Below are positions 51,001 through 59,812 of a DNA stretch of 64,000 bases, piece after piece (the stretch's first letter is position 1; every line of letters begins with the position of its first letter). Source of the stretch: CAWGYT01 sp963826795 (GTDB taxonomy: Bacteria; Planctomycetota; Planctomycetia; Pirellulales; Pirellulaceae); NCBI GenBank assembly GCA_963826795.1, contig CAWGYT010000024.1:1-64000 (forward strand). Reading direction: 5' to 3'. The translations under genes and the position numbers were made by a program. The notes under the pieces were generated by a model that had not been told where the DNA came from, made no database searches, and saw nothing but the letters and a program-made list of their open reading frames with translations.

Positions 51001-54000
51001 CGGCAATCCGGCCGATATGGTCCGTTACTACGAGGATGGCCAATGGCCAGCGGCCGCCGACGGACGCGGATCGAGTCTGGAGTTGCAGGATCCGGATGCG
51101 GACAACTCGGTCGGCTTGGCCTGGGCCGCGAGCGTGGAATCCGACGATGCCCCCTGGCGCACCTACACCTACAGCGGAGTTGCCGCGCGCAGTTCGGTGG
51201 GGCCCGACGGGACCTGGAATGAGCTGGTTCTGGGATTGCTCTCGGACGGCGAAATCCTGCTCGATGATATCAGCGTGATCCAGGATCCCAACGGGGAGGC
51301 AATTGAGCTGATCCAGAACGGATCCTTCCAACAAGATCAAGTCTCGACCGAGGCCGACACGTGGCGCATTATCGGCAACCATCGCCATAGCGAAGTGATT
51401 GTGGATCCTGATGATCCGTCCAATCAGGTGTTGCGCTTCGTGGCGACCAGTGCCACCGAACATATGCACAACCACGCCGAAACAACGCTCAAAGACGGCG
51501 ACAGCCTGGTCACGATTCGGAATGGCGTGGAGTACCAGATCTCGTTTCGTGCCAAGTGGATTACGGGTTCGAATCTGTTGAACTCCCGTCTCTACTTCAA
51601 TCGGTTGGCTCGGACGACCGCGATCGAGCAACCTGCGTATCACGGGACGCCGGGGCGTATGAATTCGGTGCGCGTCGACAATCTCGGGCCGACGTACACG
51701 GGCATGATCCATCAGCCGGCGGTACCCGCAACCGATGCAGCCCGTCACCATCTCCGTCCAGGCGGATGACCCCGACGGCGTCGCCTCGATGACACTCTGG
51801 TACTCGATCGAAAACGGGGCCTGGAACCAGTCGAGCATGACCGAGGTCCAGGCGGGATTCTTTGAGGGACAGGTGCCGGGTCAAACGGCCGGCCGGATCG
51901 TGCAGTTCTATGTCGAAGGTGAAGACGCGACCGGAATCCGCTCGACGTTTCCCCGCCATGGAGCCGATTCGCGAGCCCTGTTCAAAGTCGACGATGGACT
52001 GGCGGCCACGAACGGCCTGCACAACCTGCGGATGATTGTGACGCCCGCTGACGCAAGCTTTCTCCACAACACGGTCGAACTGATGAGCAACGATCGGGTC
52101 GGGGCCACGATCATCTATGACGAGCAGGAGATCTTTTATGACGCCGGACTGCGGCTGAGCGGTAGCCAGCGGGCGCGGCCCTACCAACCTCGATTGAGTT
52201 TCAGTGTGGGTTTCAATTCCGATCAACTTTTCCGGGGAGTCCATTCCAGCATCACTCTCGACCGTTCCGAGAGCACCGGCTTCGGGCAGCGAGAACTGAT
52301 CTACCATCACGGGATGAGTCATGCCGGTGGTTTGCCCAGCGAATACAACGACCTGTTCCAAATCATCACTCCTCAACGAGCCCACACGGGAACCGCCGAG
52401 GCGCAGCTGGGTCGCTACTCCGACGTATTCCTCGACTCGCAGTACGAAAGCGGGAGCGACGGACAGCTGTACGAATACGAGTTGACCTATTTCCCGACGA
52501 CCACCGACAACGGCTCGAAGGAAGGTCGCAAACGACCCCAGCCGGACGATGTTCGCGGGACTCCCATCCGAAACATCGGAGACAGCACCGAAGACTACCG
52601 CTGGGTGTTCCTCAATAAGAATAATCGCAATCAAAACGACTACAGCCGCCTGATCGAGTTCGCCACCGCGATGGGCGCGCCGACGGCTTCATTTAATGAC
52701 CACATCGGCGACTACATCGACGTCGATCAATGGTTGCGAGCGTTCGCGTTTTCGGTGATCACCGGACACGGCGACAACTATGGATCCGACGGTTCCCAGC
52801 ACAATTTGCAACTGTATGTGCGCCCAAGTGATAACCGCGTGCTGTTTTTCCCTCATGATCTCGATGCCTTCTTCGATGCGACGCGCCCGATTGTCGGCAA
52901 CGGTGACCTGCGCAAGTTAATTCGCGTGCCCGAAAACGAGCACATGTACTATGGTCATGTCTACGACATGATTCAGACGACGTTCAACGAGGCGTACATG
53001 TCGCGCTGGACGGAGCATTTCGGAAGTCTGTTGCCCGGACAGCGCTTTGATCGGCACCTGAGCGATCTCGTACGCCGCTCGGACAACCTGCTCGGGCAAC
53101 TTCGCCGAGCGATCCCGGAAGTGGAGTTTGCCGCGACCAGTCCAACGGTCACGACCTCGCTGCCAACCGCGACGCTGAGTGGCACCGGCTGGGTCGATCT
53201 GCGCGAGTTACGTCTGGCGGGAAGCGAGACGCCGCTGGAAGTCAACTGGACGACGGATTCGACCTGGGAAGTTGTTGTCGACGTACCATCCGGATCCTCG
53301 GACGTCACGCTCTACGGGTTCGATTTCCAGGGTCAGCCGATTGGCGAAGTGACCGTAACCGTCACGAGTAACTCGGGGGACCTGAACGGTGATGGGCAAG
53401 TCGACGCTCAGGACATCGACCAACTGTGCAATGTCGTTCGCTCAGGCGCCGGCGGGGCGGATCTGAATGGCGACCTGGTGACGGATTTGGCGGATGTGAC
53501 CTATCTCGTCGAACAGCTCCTCGGTTCCACGGTTGGCGATGCCAATTTGGACGGTGCCTTCAACTCCGCCGATCTCGTGCTGATTTTTCAGGCCGGTAAG
53601 TACGAGGATGGCGTGACCGGCGGAACCGGCTGGGCCGAGGGAGATTGGGACTGTGACGGCGAGTTCACGTCCCAGGACCTGGTGGCGGCGTTCCAAGTCG
53701 GCGCCTATTCGGCCGAGTCCAAGCCCGCCGCCGAAGGGGCCGCCACGCATCCGGAACTGGCCGACCTGGCCTTGGTCGCGCTCGCGCGCGACCAAGTGTT
53801 CGGTGCCCCGCGAGGCCTGGAACGAAAGGGCGAGCAAGCGGCATCGGACCTCGATGCTGAACACCGACCGGGTGCCGAAGATGCGGGCGTGAAGTCGGTC
53901 GCCCGGCGGATGCTGCTGGACGGAACCGCACTGGGGCTGATCGCGGATCGTCAAATCGTTCGCGGCGATTCGTCGTCCCACAACCTGGCCCAGGCAACGC

Positions 54001-54089
54001 CAGAATCCGCAGCGGCCCAGCACGATGCGTACTTCGCGGAATCAGAATTGACATTCTTCACCCGTCGCGCGAAACGCCATTCGCGCTAG
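48008..54089 (+). CDS. Giant exported lamin-tail / LamG / CotH / dockerin protein, one frameshift near 51734
   Basis: About 2,026 residues after removing one base near 51734, which joins QPAVPAT to MQPVTISVQADD. N-terminus KRRRKQ...WESLEARCVLD is the LEPR-XLL-type motif. Lamin-tail domain 1: VVFNEIMYHPPDAAGELEFV (about 17-120). LamG-like domain about 225-440 (IGYWPLDGDAAAVVGIDGSL). A discoidin-like region follows (PEITFDLGQVQRLETMRVWN). Lamin-tail domain 2: IVINEIMYHHRPQ ... VNLAGWRLGDGIDYEF (about 890-1030). CotH kinase-like domain about 1330-1690 with DNRVLFFPHDLDAFFDATRP. Dockerin type I repeats near 1790-1900 (GDLNGDGQVDAQDIDQL, GDANLDGAFNSADLVLIF). A surface protein of unknown substrate; CotH kinases phosphorylate proteins in other bacteria. 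Confidence 0.87.
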
Positions 54090-54149
54090 CTCCGCTGCCG
54101 CTTCCGCAGCAATTGGTTGTCTTCGCACGCTGGCTACGGTTCGCATTGT

Positions 54150-55050
54150 CCGCACGTCCCTTCTCCCCAAGGCGGGAGAAGGTGGCCGAAGGCCGGATGA
54201 GGGGGCAGCCGTGCGAAACCGACCGACAGGGAGACGGACCGACAGGGAGACCGACCGACAGGCAGACCCTCACCCGCCCCGGCCCCGCCGGCGGGGCCGG
54301 GACGACCTCTCCCGGCCACGGGAGAGGTGACACGATCCTGTCCCTTCTCCCCAAGGCGGGAGAAGGTGGCCGAAGGCCGGATGAGGGGGCAGCCGTGCGA
54401 AACCGACCGACAGGGAGACCGACCGACCGGGAGACCGCGACCGGCAGACCCTCACCCGCCCCGGCCCCGCCGGCGGGGCCGGGACGACCTCTCCCGGCCA
54501 CGGGAGAGGTGACACGATCCTGTCCCTTCTCCCCAAGGCGGGAGAAGGTGGCCGAAGGCCGGATGAGGGGGCAGCCGTGCGAGACCGACCGGCAGGGAGA
54601 CCGACAGACCGGGAGACCGAGCGACCGGCAGACCGACCCTCACCCGCCCCGGCCCCGCCGGCGGGGCCGGGACGACCTCTCCCGGCCACGGGAGAGGTGA
54701 CACGATCCTGTCCCTTCTCCCCAAGGCGGGAGAAGGTGGCCGCAGGCCGGATGAGGGGGCAGCCGTGCGAGACCGACCGGCAGGGAGACCGACAGACCGG
54801 GAGACCGAGCGACCGGCAGACCGACCCTCACCCGCCCCGGCCCCGCCGGCGGGCCCGGGACGACCTCTCCCGGCCACGGGAGAGGTGACACGATCCTGTC
54901 CCTTCTCCCCAAGGCGGGAGAAGGTGGCCGAAGGCCGGATGAGGGGGCGGCCGTGCGAGACCGACCGACAGGGAGACGGACCGACAGGGAGACCGACCGA
55001 CCGACAGGCCCTCACCCGCCCGGCGTCCGCGAGCGAGCGCTGGGCAACCG
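54150..55050 (+). repeat. Composite palindromic repeat cluster 5, five tandem units of 182-188 bp
   Basis: Five head-to-tail units start at about 54157, 54341, 54523, 54711 and 54899, each with CCCTTCTCCCCAAGGCGGGA GAAGG, a GACCGACAGGGAGA-type 12-base mini-repeat, CCTCACCCGCCCCGGCCCCG and the CCTCTCCCGG...GGGAGAGG palindrome. All reading frames are open for hundreds of bases and are not genes. It fills the space between the CotH-type gene and the SDR gene; 55050-55110 holds only the start region of the latter. Confidence 0.93.
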
Positions 55051-55110
55051 TTCCCGGTTGCGGGAGAGTGTCCTCCGCACCGTGTCAATTCCAGCAGTAG
55101 CGAGCAAACA

Positions 55111-55860
55111 ATGACAACTAACCAACCCGCCGGCGTGCTGATCCTGGGCGCTTCGGGCACCATCGGCAGTGAACTGGCGCGTCGTCTCGTGGCACAGGGC
55201 CGTCGTGTCTGTCTGGTCGCACGTGCGAGCGAACGTCTGACCGCCTTGGCGGCTGAGTTGGATCAGCCCTTCGAAACGGTGGACGCGACGGACTTCGAGC
55301 AGGTTGAGAGTTCTTTTCGCGCGGCGTCGGAGCGATTCGGCGGCCTCAACGGTGCGGTAAACTGCGTTGGCTCCATTCTGCTAAAACCCGCTCATCTGAC
55401 CAGCGCAGCTGAGTGGTATGAAACGATCAACGCAAACCTGACATCGGCCTTTGCTACGGTACGGGCAGCGGCGAAGGTGATGCAGGGCGCGCCCGGGTCC
55501 GTCGTGCTGGTTGCGTCCGCCGCAGCGCGGCTAGGACTGCCCAGTCATGAAGCGATCGCGGCGTCGAAAGCCGGCGTCATCGGTCTCGCTCGCGCCGCGG
55601 CCGCGACCTACGCGGCGCGGGGGCTGCGATTCAACGTGGTCGCTCCCGGTCTGGTGAAGACGAAGATGACCGAGAAAATCTGGTCCAACGATCGGTCCGC
55701 CGAGGCGTCCCGTCAAATGCACGCCTTGGGACGACTCGGCGAACCGGGTGATATTGCCCAGGCCATCGACTGGCTGCTCGACTCCAACAACTCGTGGATC
55801 ACTGGCGAGGTGATTTCCGTCGACGGTGGACTGGCACACGTGCGGGCCAACGTTCGGTAA
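55111..55860 (+). CDS. Atypical short-chain dehydrogenase/reductase without catalytic Tyr
   Basis: 249 residues, classical SDR size. The NAD(P) motif is GASGTIGSE (14-22), NNAG is replaced by NCVGS, the catalytic Ser is conserved (VASAAARLG, S136), and the YxxxK motif reads IAASK: Lys153 is kept but position 149 is Ile. The C-terminal part (FNVVAPGLVKTKMTEKIW, LDSNNSWITGEVISVDGG) is typical. Without the Tyr, classical oxidoreductase activity is unlikely, although some SDRs with changed Tyr remain enzymes or regulators. It stands alone after repeat cluster 5. Confidence 0.88.
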   Translation: MTTNQPAGVLILGASGTIGSELARRLVAQGRRVCLVARASERLTALAAELDQPFETVDATDFEQVESSFRAASERFGGLNGAVNCVGSILLKPAHLTSAAEWYETINANLTSAFATVRAAAKVMQGAPGSVVLVASAAARLGLPSHEAIAASKAGVIGLARAAAATYAARGLRFNVVAPGLVKTKMTEKIWSNDRSAEASRQMHALGRLGEPGDIAQAIDWLLDSNNSWITGEVISVDGGLAHVRANVR

Positions 55861-56096
55861 ATCCACTGCCTGGCCTTCCGGCTCTATTGCGTTCTGGTAG
55901 AGGAAGGATGGAGCGCGTCACGAGCCGCCGGACGATTGAACGATTGAGTTGACGCGCTGTCGTCCATCGTTTGTAATCGGGCGGAAGACTTCGCCCCCTT
56001 ACTTTCGAGGAACGGCATGGTGGCTTGGATGACCGAGACAACACGCACGGCGCCGCTGCGCGCGGGACTGAGACACTGCCGCAAGCGACGTCCAGG

Positions 56097-58181
56097 GTGC
56101 GCTTCAAGCGGCTTGTCCCCCTCGTGGTCTTCATGATGGCGAGTCCGATCGCCGCGGCGGCCGATTCGGTTTCCCCCTATCCCGATCACTGGGGAGATCC
56201 GCCGCAAGTCCAGACTCGAGACTACGTGCCCTTACCCGCGGGATACGGTCGCGGCAGTTCGACGCTTGCCAAGTGGATTCAGGAGAATCTGGACCGCGAC
56301 CAACGTCCGCTCGTTCTGCCTCGCCAGCCGGACGGCGATGGGTCGGTCTTGCTGAGCGGCACGGCGATGCAGTGGCACAACGTTACCCTGACGCTGAGCG
56401 GGCCTTTTGCCCACGAGCGAGATCAAGATCCTAACCCGTTTCTGGACTTCCGCTTCACGGTCACGTGGACGCACGAGTCGGGGAACGTCCGCCACGAAGT
56501 TCCCGGTTACTTCGCAGCGGACGGCGGCGCCGCCGAGACATCGGGCGAGGCGGGCACGCAGTGGCGCGCCCATTTTGCGCCGAATCGCCCTGGCCGGTGG
56601 CGATATCGCGTCGCCTTCCTTCAAGGGCCGGGCGCCGCGGTGGACGAGAGTTCGGGAGAGCCGCTGGCCGACTGGCACGATCGGCGCGGTGAGATTGAGG
56701 TCCAACCGACGGACAAGGTGGGTCGCGACTTGCGAGCGCACGGTTGCCTGGAGTACGTCGGAACGCGCTACCTGCGTTTTGCAGGGTCGGGAGCCTATTT
56801 CCTGAAGGCCGGCCCTGACGCCCCGGAGACGCTCCTGGCGTACGGGGATTTCGACGGGACCAAGCCCGGCCGCAACGCCACACGGCGGGCCGGTGAAGCG
56901 GCGCCCAGCAAGGGACTTCACGCCTATCAGCCGCACGTCCAGGACTGGCGTCCGGGCGACCCCAGCTGGCGGCAAGGCCGAGGCAAGGGCTTGATCGGTG
57001 CGATCAACTACTTGGCTGAAAAAGGCGTGAACTCGATCTCGTTTCTGCCCTACAACGCCGGCGGCGATGGTGACAACGTGTGGCCCTTCGCGATGCGGCA
57101 CGACAAGCGGCATTACGACTGCTCGAAGCTGGATCAATGGGCAATCGTCTTCCAGCATGCCAGTCAGCAAGGGATGCACTTGCATTTCAAACTGCAAGAA
57201 AATGAAATGGACGATAACCGAGCCGGCCATGACGGCAAGCTCGCCGATGTGCCCGAATCGTTGGACGGTGGCTTGCTGGGCGTCGAACGCAAACTGTACT
57301 GTCGGGAATTGATCGCCCGCTACGGTCACCACTTGGCCATCACCTGGAATGTCGGCGAAGAAAATACGCAGTCGACTTCCGAGCAACAGGCGATGATTCG
57401 ATACTTGAGTGAGACCGATCCGTACCCGCATCACATCGTGGTGCACACTTTCCCGGACCAGCAGGATCAGGTGTATCGGCCCTTGCTCGGCACACAGTCG
57501 CTGTTGACGGGCGTCTCGTTGCAGAACTCGTGGAGCAGCGCCCACCGGCTCACATGGAAATGGATTTCCCAATCCGCGCGAGCTGGCCGCCCCTGGGTGG
57601 TGACGAACGACGAGCAAAATCCGGCATCCCATGGCGTACCGCCCGATCCCGGCTATCAGGGCCACGACGGGATCGCATGGCAAGGCGGCAAGCCCTACGA
57701 CTTGAATGATATTCGCAAATTGTGTCTGTGGGGCACGCTTCTGGCCGGAGGCGGCGGCGTGGAATACTACTTCGGGTACGATCTTCCGCAGAACGATCTT
57801 GTCTGCGAGGACTTCCGCAGCCGGGATCGCTCCTGGGACTATTGCCGGATCGCCCTCGAGTTCTTCCGGACGCAGGGCGTGCCGTTTTGGGAGATGGAAA
57901 ATGCCGACGCGCTCGTTGAAAATCCCGATCATGACAACTCGCGCTACTGTTTTGCCAAGCAGGACCTGCTGCTCGTCTATCTGCCTGACGGGGGTACAAG
58001 CGAGTTGGATTTAACGGCCCGAGAAGGCGAGTACACGGTCCGCTGGTTCAATCCTCGCACCGGCGGATCGCTGCAATCAGGCTCGATTGAAACCGTCACG
58101 GCAGGCCGAAAGGTGGAGTTGGGCACGGCGCCCGCCGACGTCGAGCAGGATTGGTTGATTGTTGTCAGGAAAGAAGTCTGA
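56097..58181 (+). CDS. DUF5060 glycoside-hydrolase-like protein with collagen-binding-type C-terminal domain
   Basis: About 694 residues from the GTG at 56097, chosen because it directly begins a signal peptide (RFKRLVPLVVFMMASPIAAAA); the frame is open to 56025. DUF5060 Ig-like domain: VLLSGTAMQWHNVTLTLSGP, ... FTVTWTHESGNVRHEVPGYF (about 75-220). A TIM-barrel glycoside-hydrolase-like domain follows: KGLIGAINYLAEKGVNSISF, HLHFKLQENEMDDNRAGHDG, HLAITWNVGEENTQS (probable acid region), RPWVVTNDEQNPASHG. The C-terminus (LLLVYLPDGGTSELDLTARE then YTVRWFNPRTGG) matches the putative collagen-binding domain. Its stop lies in a GACCCCTTT remnant of the 3'-end repeat. Polysaccharide-degrading role inferred. 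Confidence 0.85.
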   Translation: MRFKRLVPLVVFMMASPIAAAADSVSPYPDHWGDPPQVQTRDYVPLPAGYGRGSSTLAKWIQENLDRDQRPLVLPRQPDGDGSVLLSGTAMQWHNVTLTLSGPFAHERDQDPNPFLDFRFTVTWTHESGNVRHEVPGYFAADGGAAETSGEAGTQWRAHFAPNRPGRWRYRVAFLQGPGAAVDESSGEPLADWHDRRGEIEVQPTDKVGRDLRAHGCLEYVGTRYLRFAGSGAYFLKAGPDAPETLLAYGDFDGTKPGRNATRRAGEAAPSKGLHAYQPHVQDWRPGDPSWRQGRGKGLIGAINYLAEKGVNSISFLPYNAGGDGDNVWPFAMRHDKRHYDCSKLDQWAIVFQHASQQGMHLHFKLQENEMDDNRAGHDGKLADVPESLDGGLLGVERKLYCRELIARYGHHLAITWNVGEENTQSTSEQQAMIRYLSETDPYPHHIVVHTFPDQQDQVYRPLLGTQSLLTGVSLQNSWSSAHRLTWKWISQSARAGRPWVVTNDEQNPASHGVPPDPGYQGHDGIAWQGGKPYDLNDIRKLCLWGTLLAGGGGVEYYFGYDLPQNDLVCEDFRSRDRSWDYCRIALEFFRTQGVPFWEMENADALVENPDHDNSRYCFAKQDLLLVYLPDGGTSELDLTAREGEYTVRWFNPRTGGSLQSGSIETVTAGRKVELGTAPADVEQDWLIVVRKEV

Positions 58182-58191
58182 CCCCTTTCGC

Positions 58192-59529
58192 CTAATCGGT
58201 CTGCTCATGAGGCGGCTCGGGCAGCCAGAAGCAGAGGATTGAGCCGCTGGCGTAGACGAACAGCGCCACGGCGGCGGCGGCGAGGGCCAGCGATTTGTTG
58301 TCGGGCATGCTGCTGGCCAGACGCGTCGTCACCAGCGCGAACGACGTTCCCAGCATTCTTCCGCCAATGTTTGCCGCGAAACTCTCGCCCGTTCCGCGAA
58401 GATGGAGCGGATAGACGCGCGGCAGGTAATTGCCCCAAAAGCTGAACTGGGCGACCGTGCAAACGCCGGCAAAGAATATGCCCCATTTCAGCAACTCGAG
58501 GTTGTCGCGCGCGGGGAAGTAGTAGACCAAAGGAATCACGATCAATCCCGGAATCTGAAAGATCCGCAGCAGATTTCGCCGGCCGACGATGAACATCGCT
58601 AAAAAGGCGAGGAGGACGCGTCCAAACAGCCCGCCAATTTCTTGATAGCTGTTGACCTCCGCCGCCACCCGTTGTTCGATCTTTCTCTGCTCGGGTTTAG
58701 GTTTGCCCGCGACCTCGGCTTGAACCTCGGGCAGCCTGGGCACGATGCGAGGTGTGTGTTGAAGTGCCCCAAACGCCGCTCCATAGCTGCACGCGAACAT
58801 CAGCGTTGTCACGATCGTCGTTCGCCGCAGCTCGGGCGAGAATAGCTCACGTAAGCTGGGACGCCGCAAGGTACCCGCCCGCTTCTTCTCTGCCCAGGCA
58901 GGTGACTCGGGCAGAAATGGCCGAATCACAATTAACGGAATCGCCGGGATGACGCCCGAGATCAAGGTATAACGCCAAGCCTCATGACCGCCTTGAATCA
59001 TGGGCAACAATTCGCCGTAGCGAATTGCCAGATAGTTGGCCCCCGTAACAAGCAGACCGCCCAGCGAGGAAAACGCCTGCGTGAAGCCCAGCACCGCTTC
59101 CCGCCGTTTCGGCTCGGGAAACAATTCGGCCAGCCACGCGACGGCCGCCACAAACTCGACGCAAACCCCGATAAAAGTCATGCACCGCAGCACGAGCAGC
59201 ATTTCGATTGAGGTCGCAAAGCCGGACATGCACGCCGAAAACGCGTACAGCAGAATGCTTCCCGTCAGGACACGGCGGCGGCCCCACAGGTCCGTCAGGT
59301 AGCCGCCCAAGAGGCCAAAGATCCCGCCGGCGATCGCCGGGGCAAAGAACAGCAGACCCACCCACGATTCAAATTCGCGCGTGCCTGGCTGAGCACCGAT
59401 CAAGTCCAGCAGCGCCGGCCGAACAATCAGCGGCAACATCAATAACTCGTAAATGTCGAAGGCAAATCCAATCGACGCGAGAACACAGATTGCCCATTGC
59501 ACCGCCGTGAACCGTGGATTCCATGTCAT
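58192..59529 (-). CDS. Major facilitator superfamily transporter
   Basis: 445 residues with 12 predicted membrane helices. The MFS A-motif is GGYLTDLWGRRRVLTG between helices 2 and 3, and a sugar/metabolite-porter-type sequence PFLPESPAWAEKKR ends the first half before a cytoplasmic loop. An unusual 60-residue hydrophilic insert (about 255-315: PRLPEVQAEVAGKPKPEQRK) lies between helices 7 and 8. Substrate not predictable; the PESPAW motif recalls the sugar porter and aromatic acid symporter groups. It is convergent with the DUF5060 gene, ten bases apart, so uptake of a released sugar is a reasonable guess. Confidence 0.9.
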   Translation of the reverse strand: MTWNPRFTAVQWAICVLASIGFAFDIYELLMLPLIVRPALLDLIGAQPGTREFESWVGLLFFAPAIAGGIFGLLGGYLTDLWGRRRVLTGSILLYAFSACMSGFATSIEMLLVLRCMTFIGVCVEFVAAVAWLAELFPEPKRREAVLGFTQAFSSLGGLLVTGANYLAIRYGELLPMIQGGHEAWRYTLISGVIPAIPLIVIRPFLPESPAWAEKKRAGTLRRPSLRELFSPELRRTTIVTTLMFACSYGAAFGALQHTPRIVPRLPEVQAEVAGKPKPEQRKIEQRVAAEVNSYQEIGGLFGRVLLAFLAMFIVGRRNLLRIFQIPGLIVIPLVYYFPARDNLELLKWGIFFAGVCTVAQFSFWGNYLPRVYPLHLRGTGESFAANIGGRMLGTSFALVTTRLASSMPDNKSLALAAAAVALFVYASGSILCFWLPEPPHEQTD

Positions 59530-59812
59530 GCCGCTGTTCCCCTTGCACTGGCCAAAGCCAAACCGCGAACCACCGGCGCGAACGTCCGGTCCAAAGCAAA
59601 GGTTGGGCGAAAGCGGGGTCTCTTGTCAAGAAGGCCTGCTGAAGGCCTGCTTGGCGGGACCCGCCACTCGATCGCGGAACGGGCCTGCTCCCCCGCGAGA
59701 ACCGGGTCGGCTGCGCGGACTGGGCCGGGCATGAGTGAGATGGTCAGGATGGTCGGTTGCTGACCGATCGGACCTGGTGGTGGCCAGAAACTGACCGTGT
59801 CCTTCGCCCGCG

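Noticed and set aside
54058..55163. Overlapping Pro/Arg/Gly-rich open frames in the 54-55 kb region.
   Set aside because: They follow the 182-188 bp composite repeat units in all frames and have no family resemblance.
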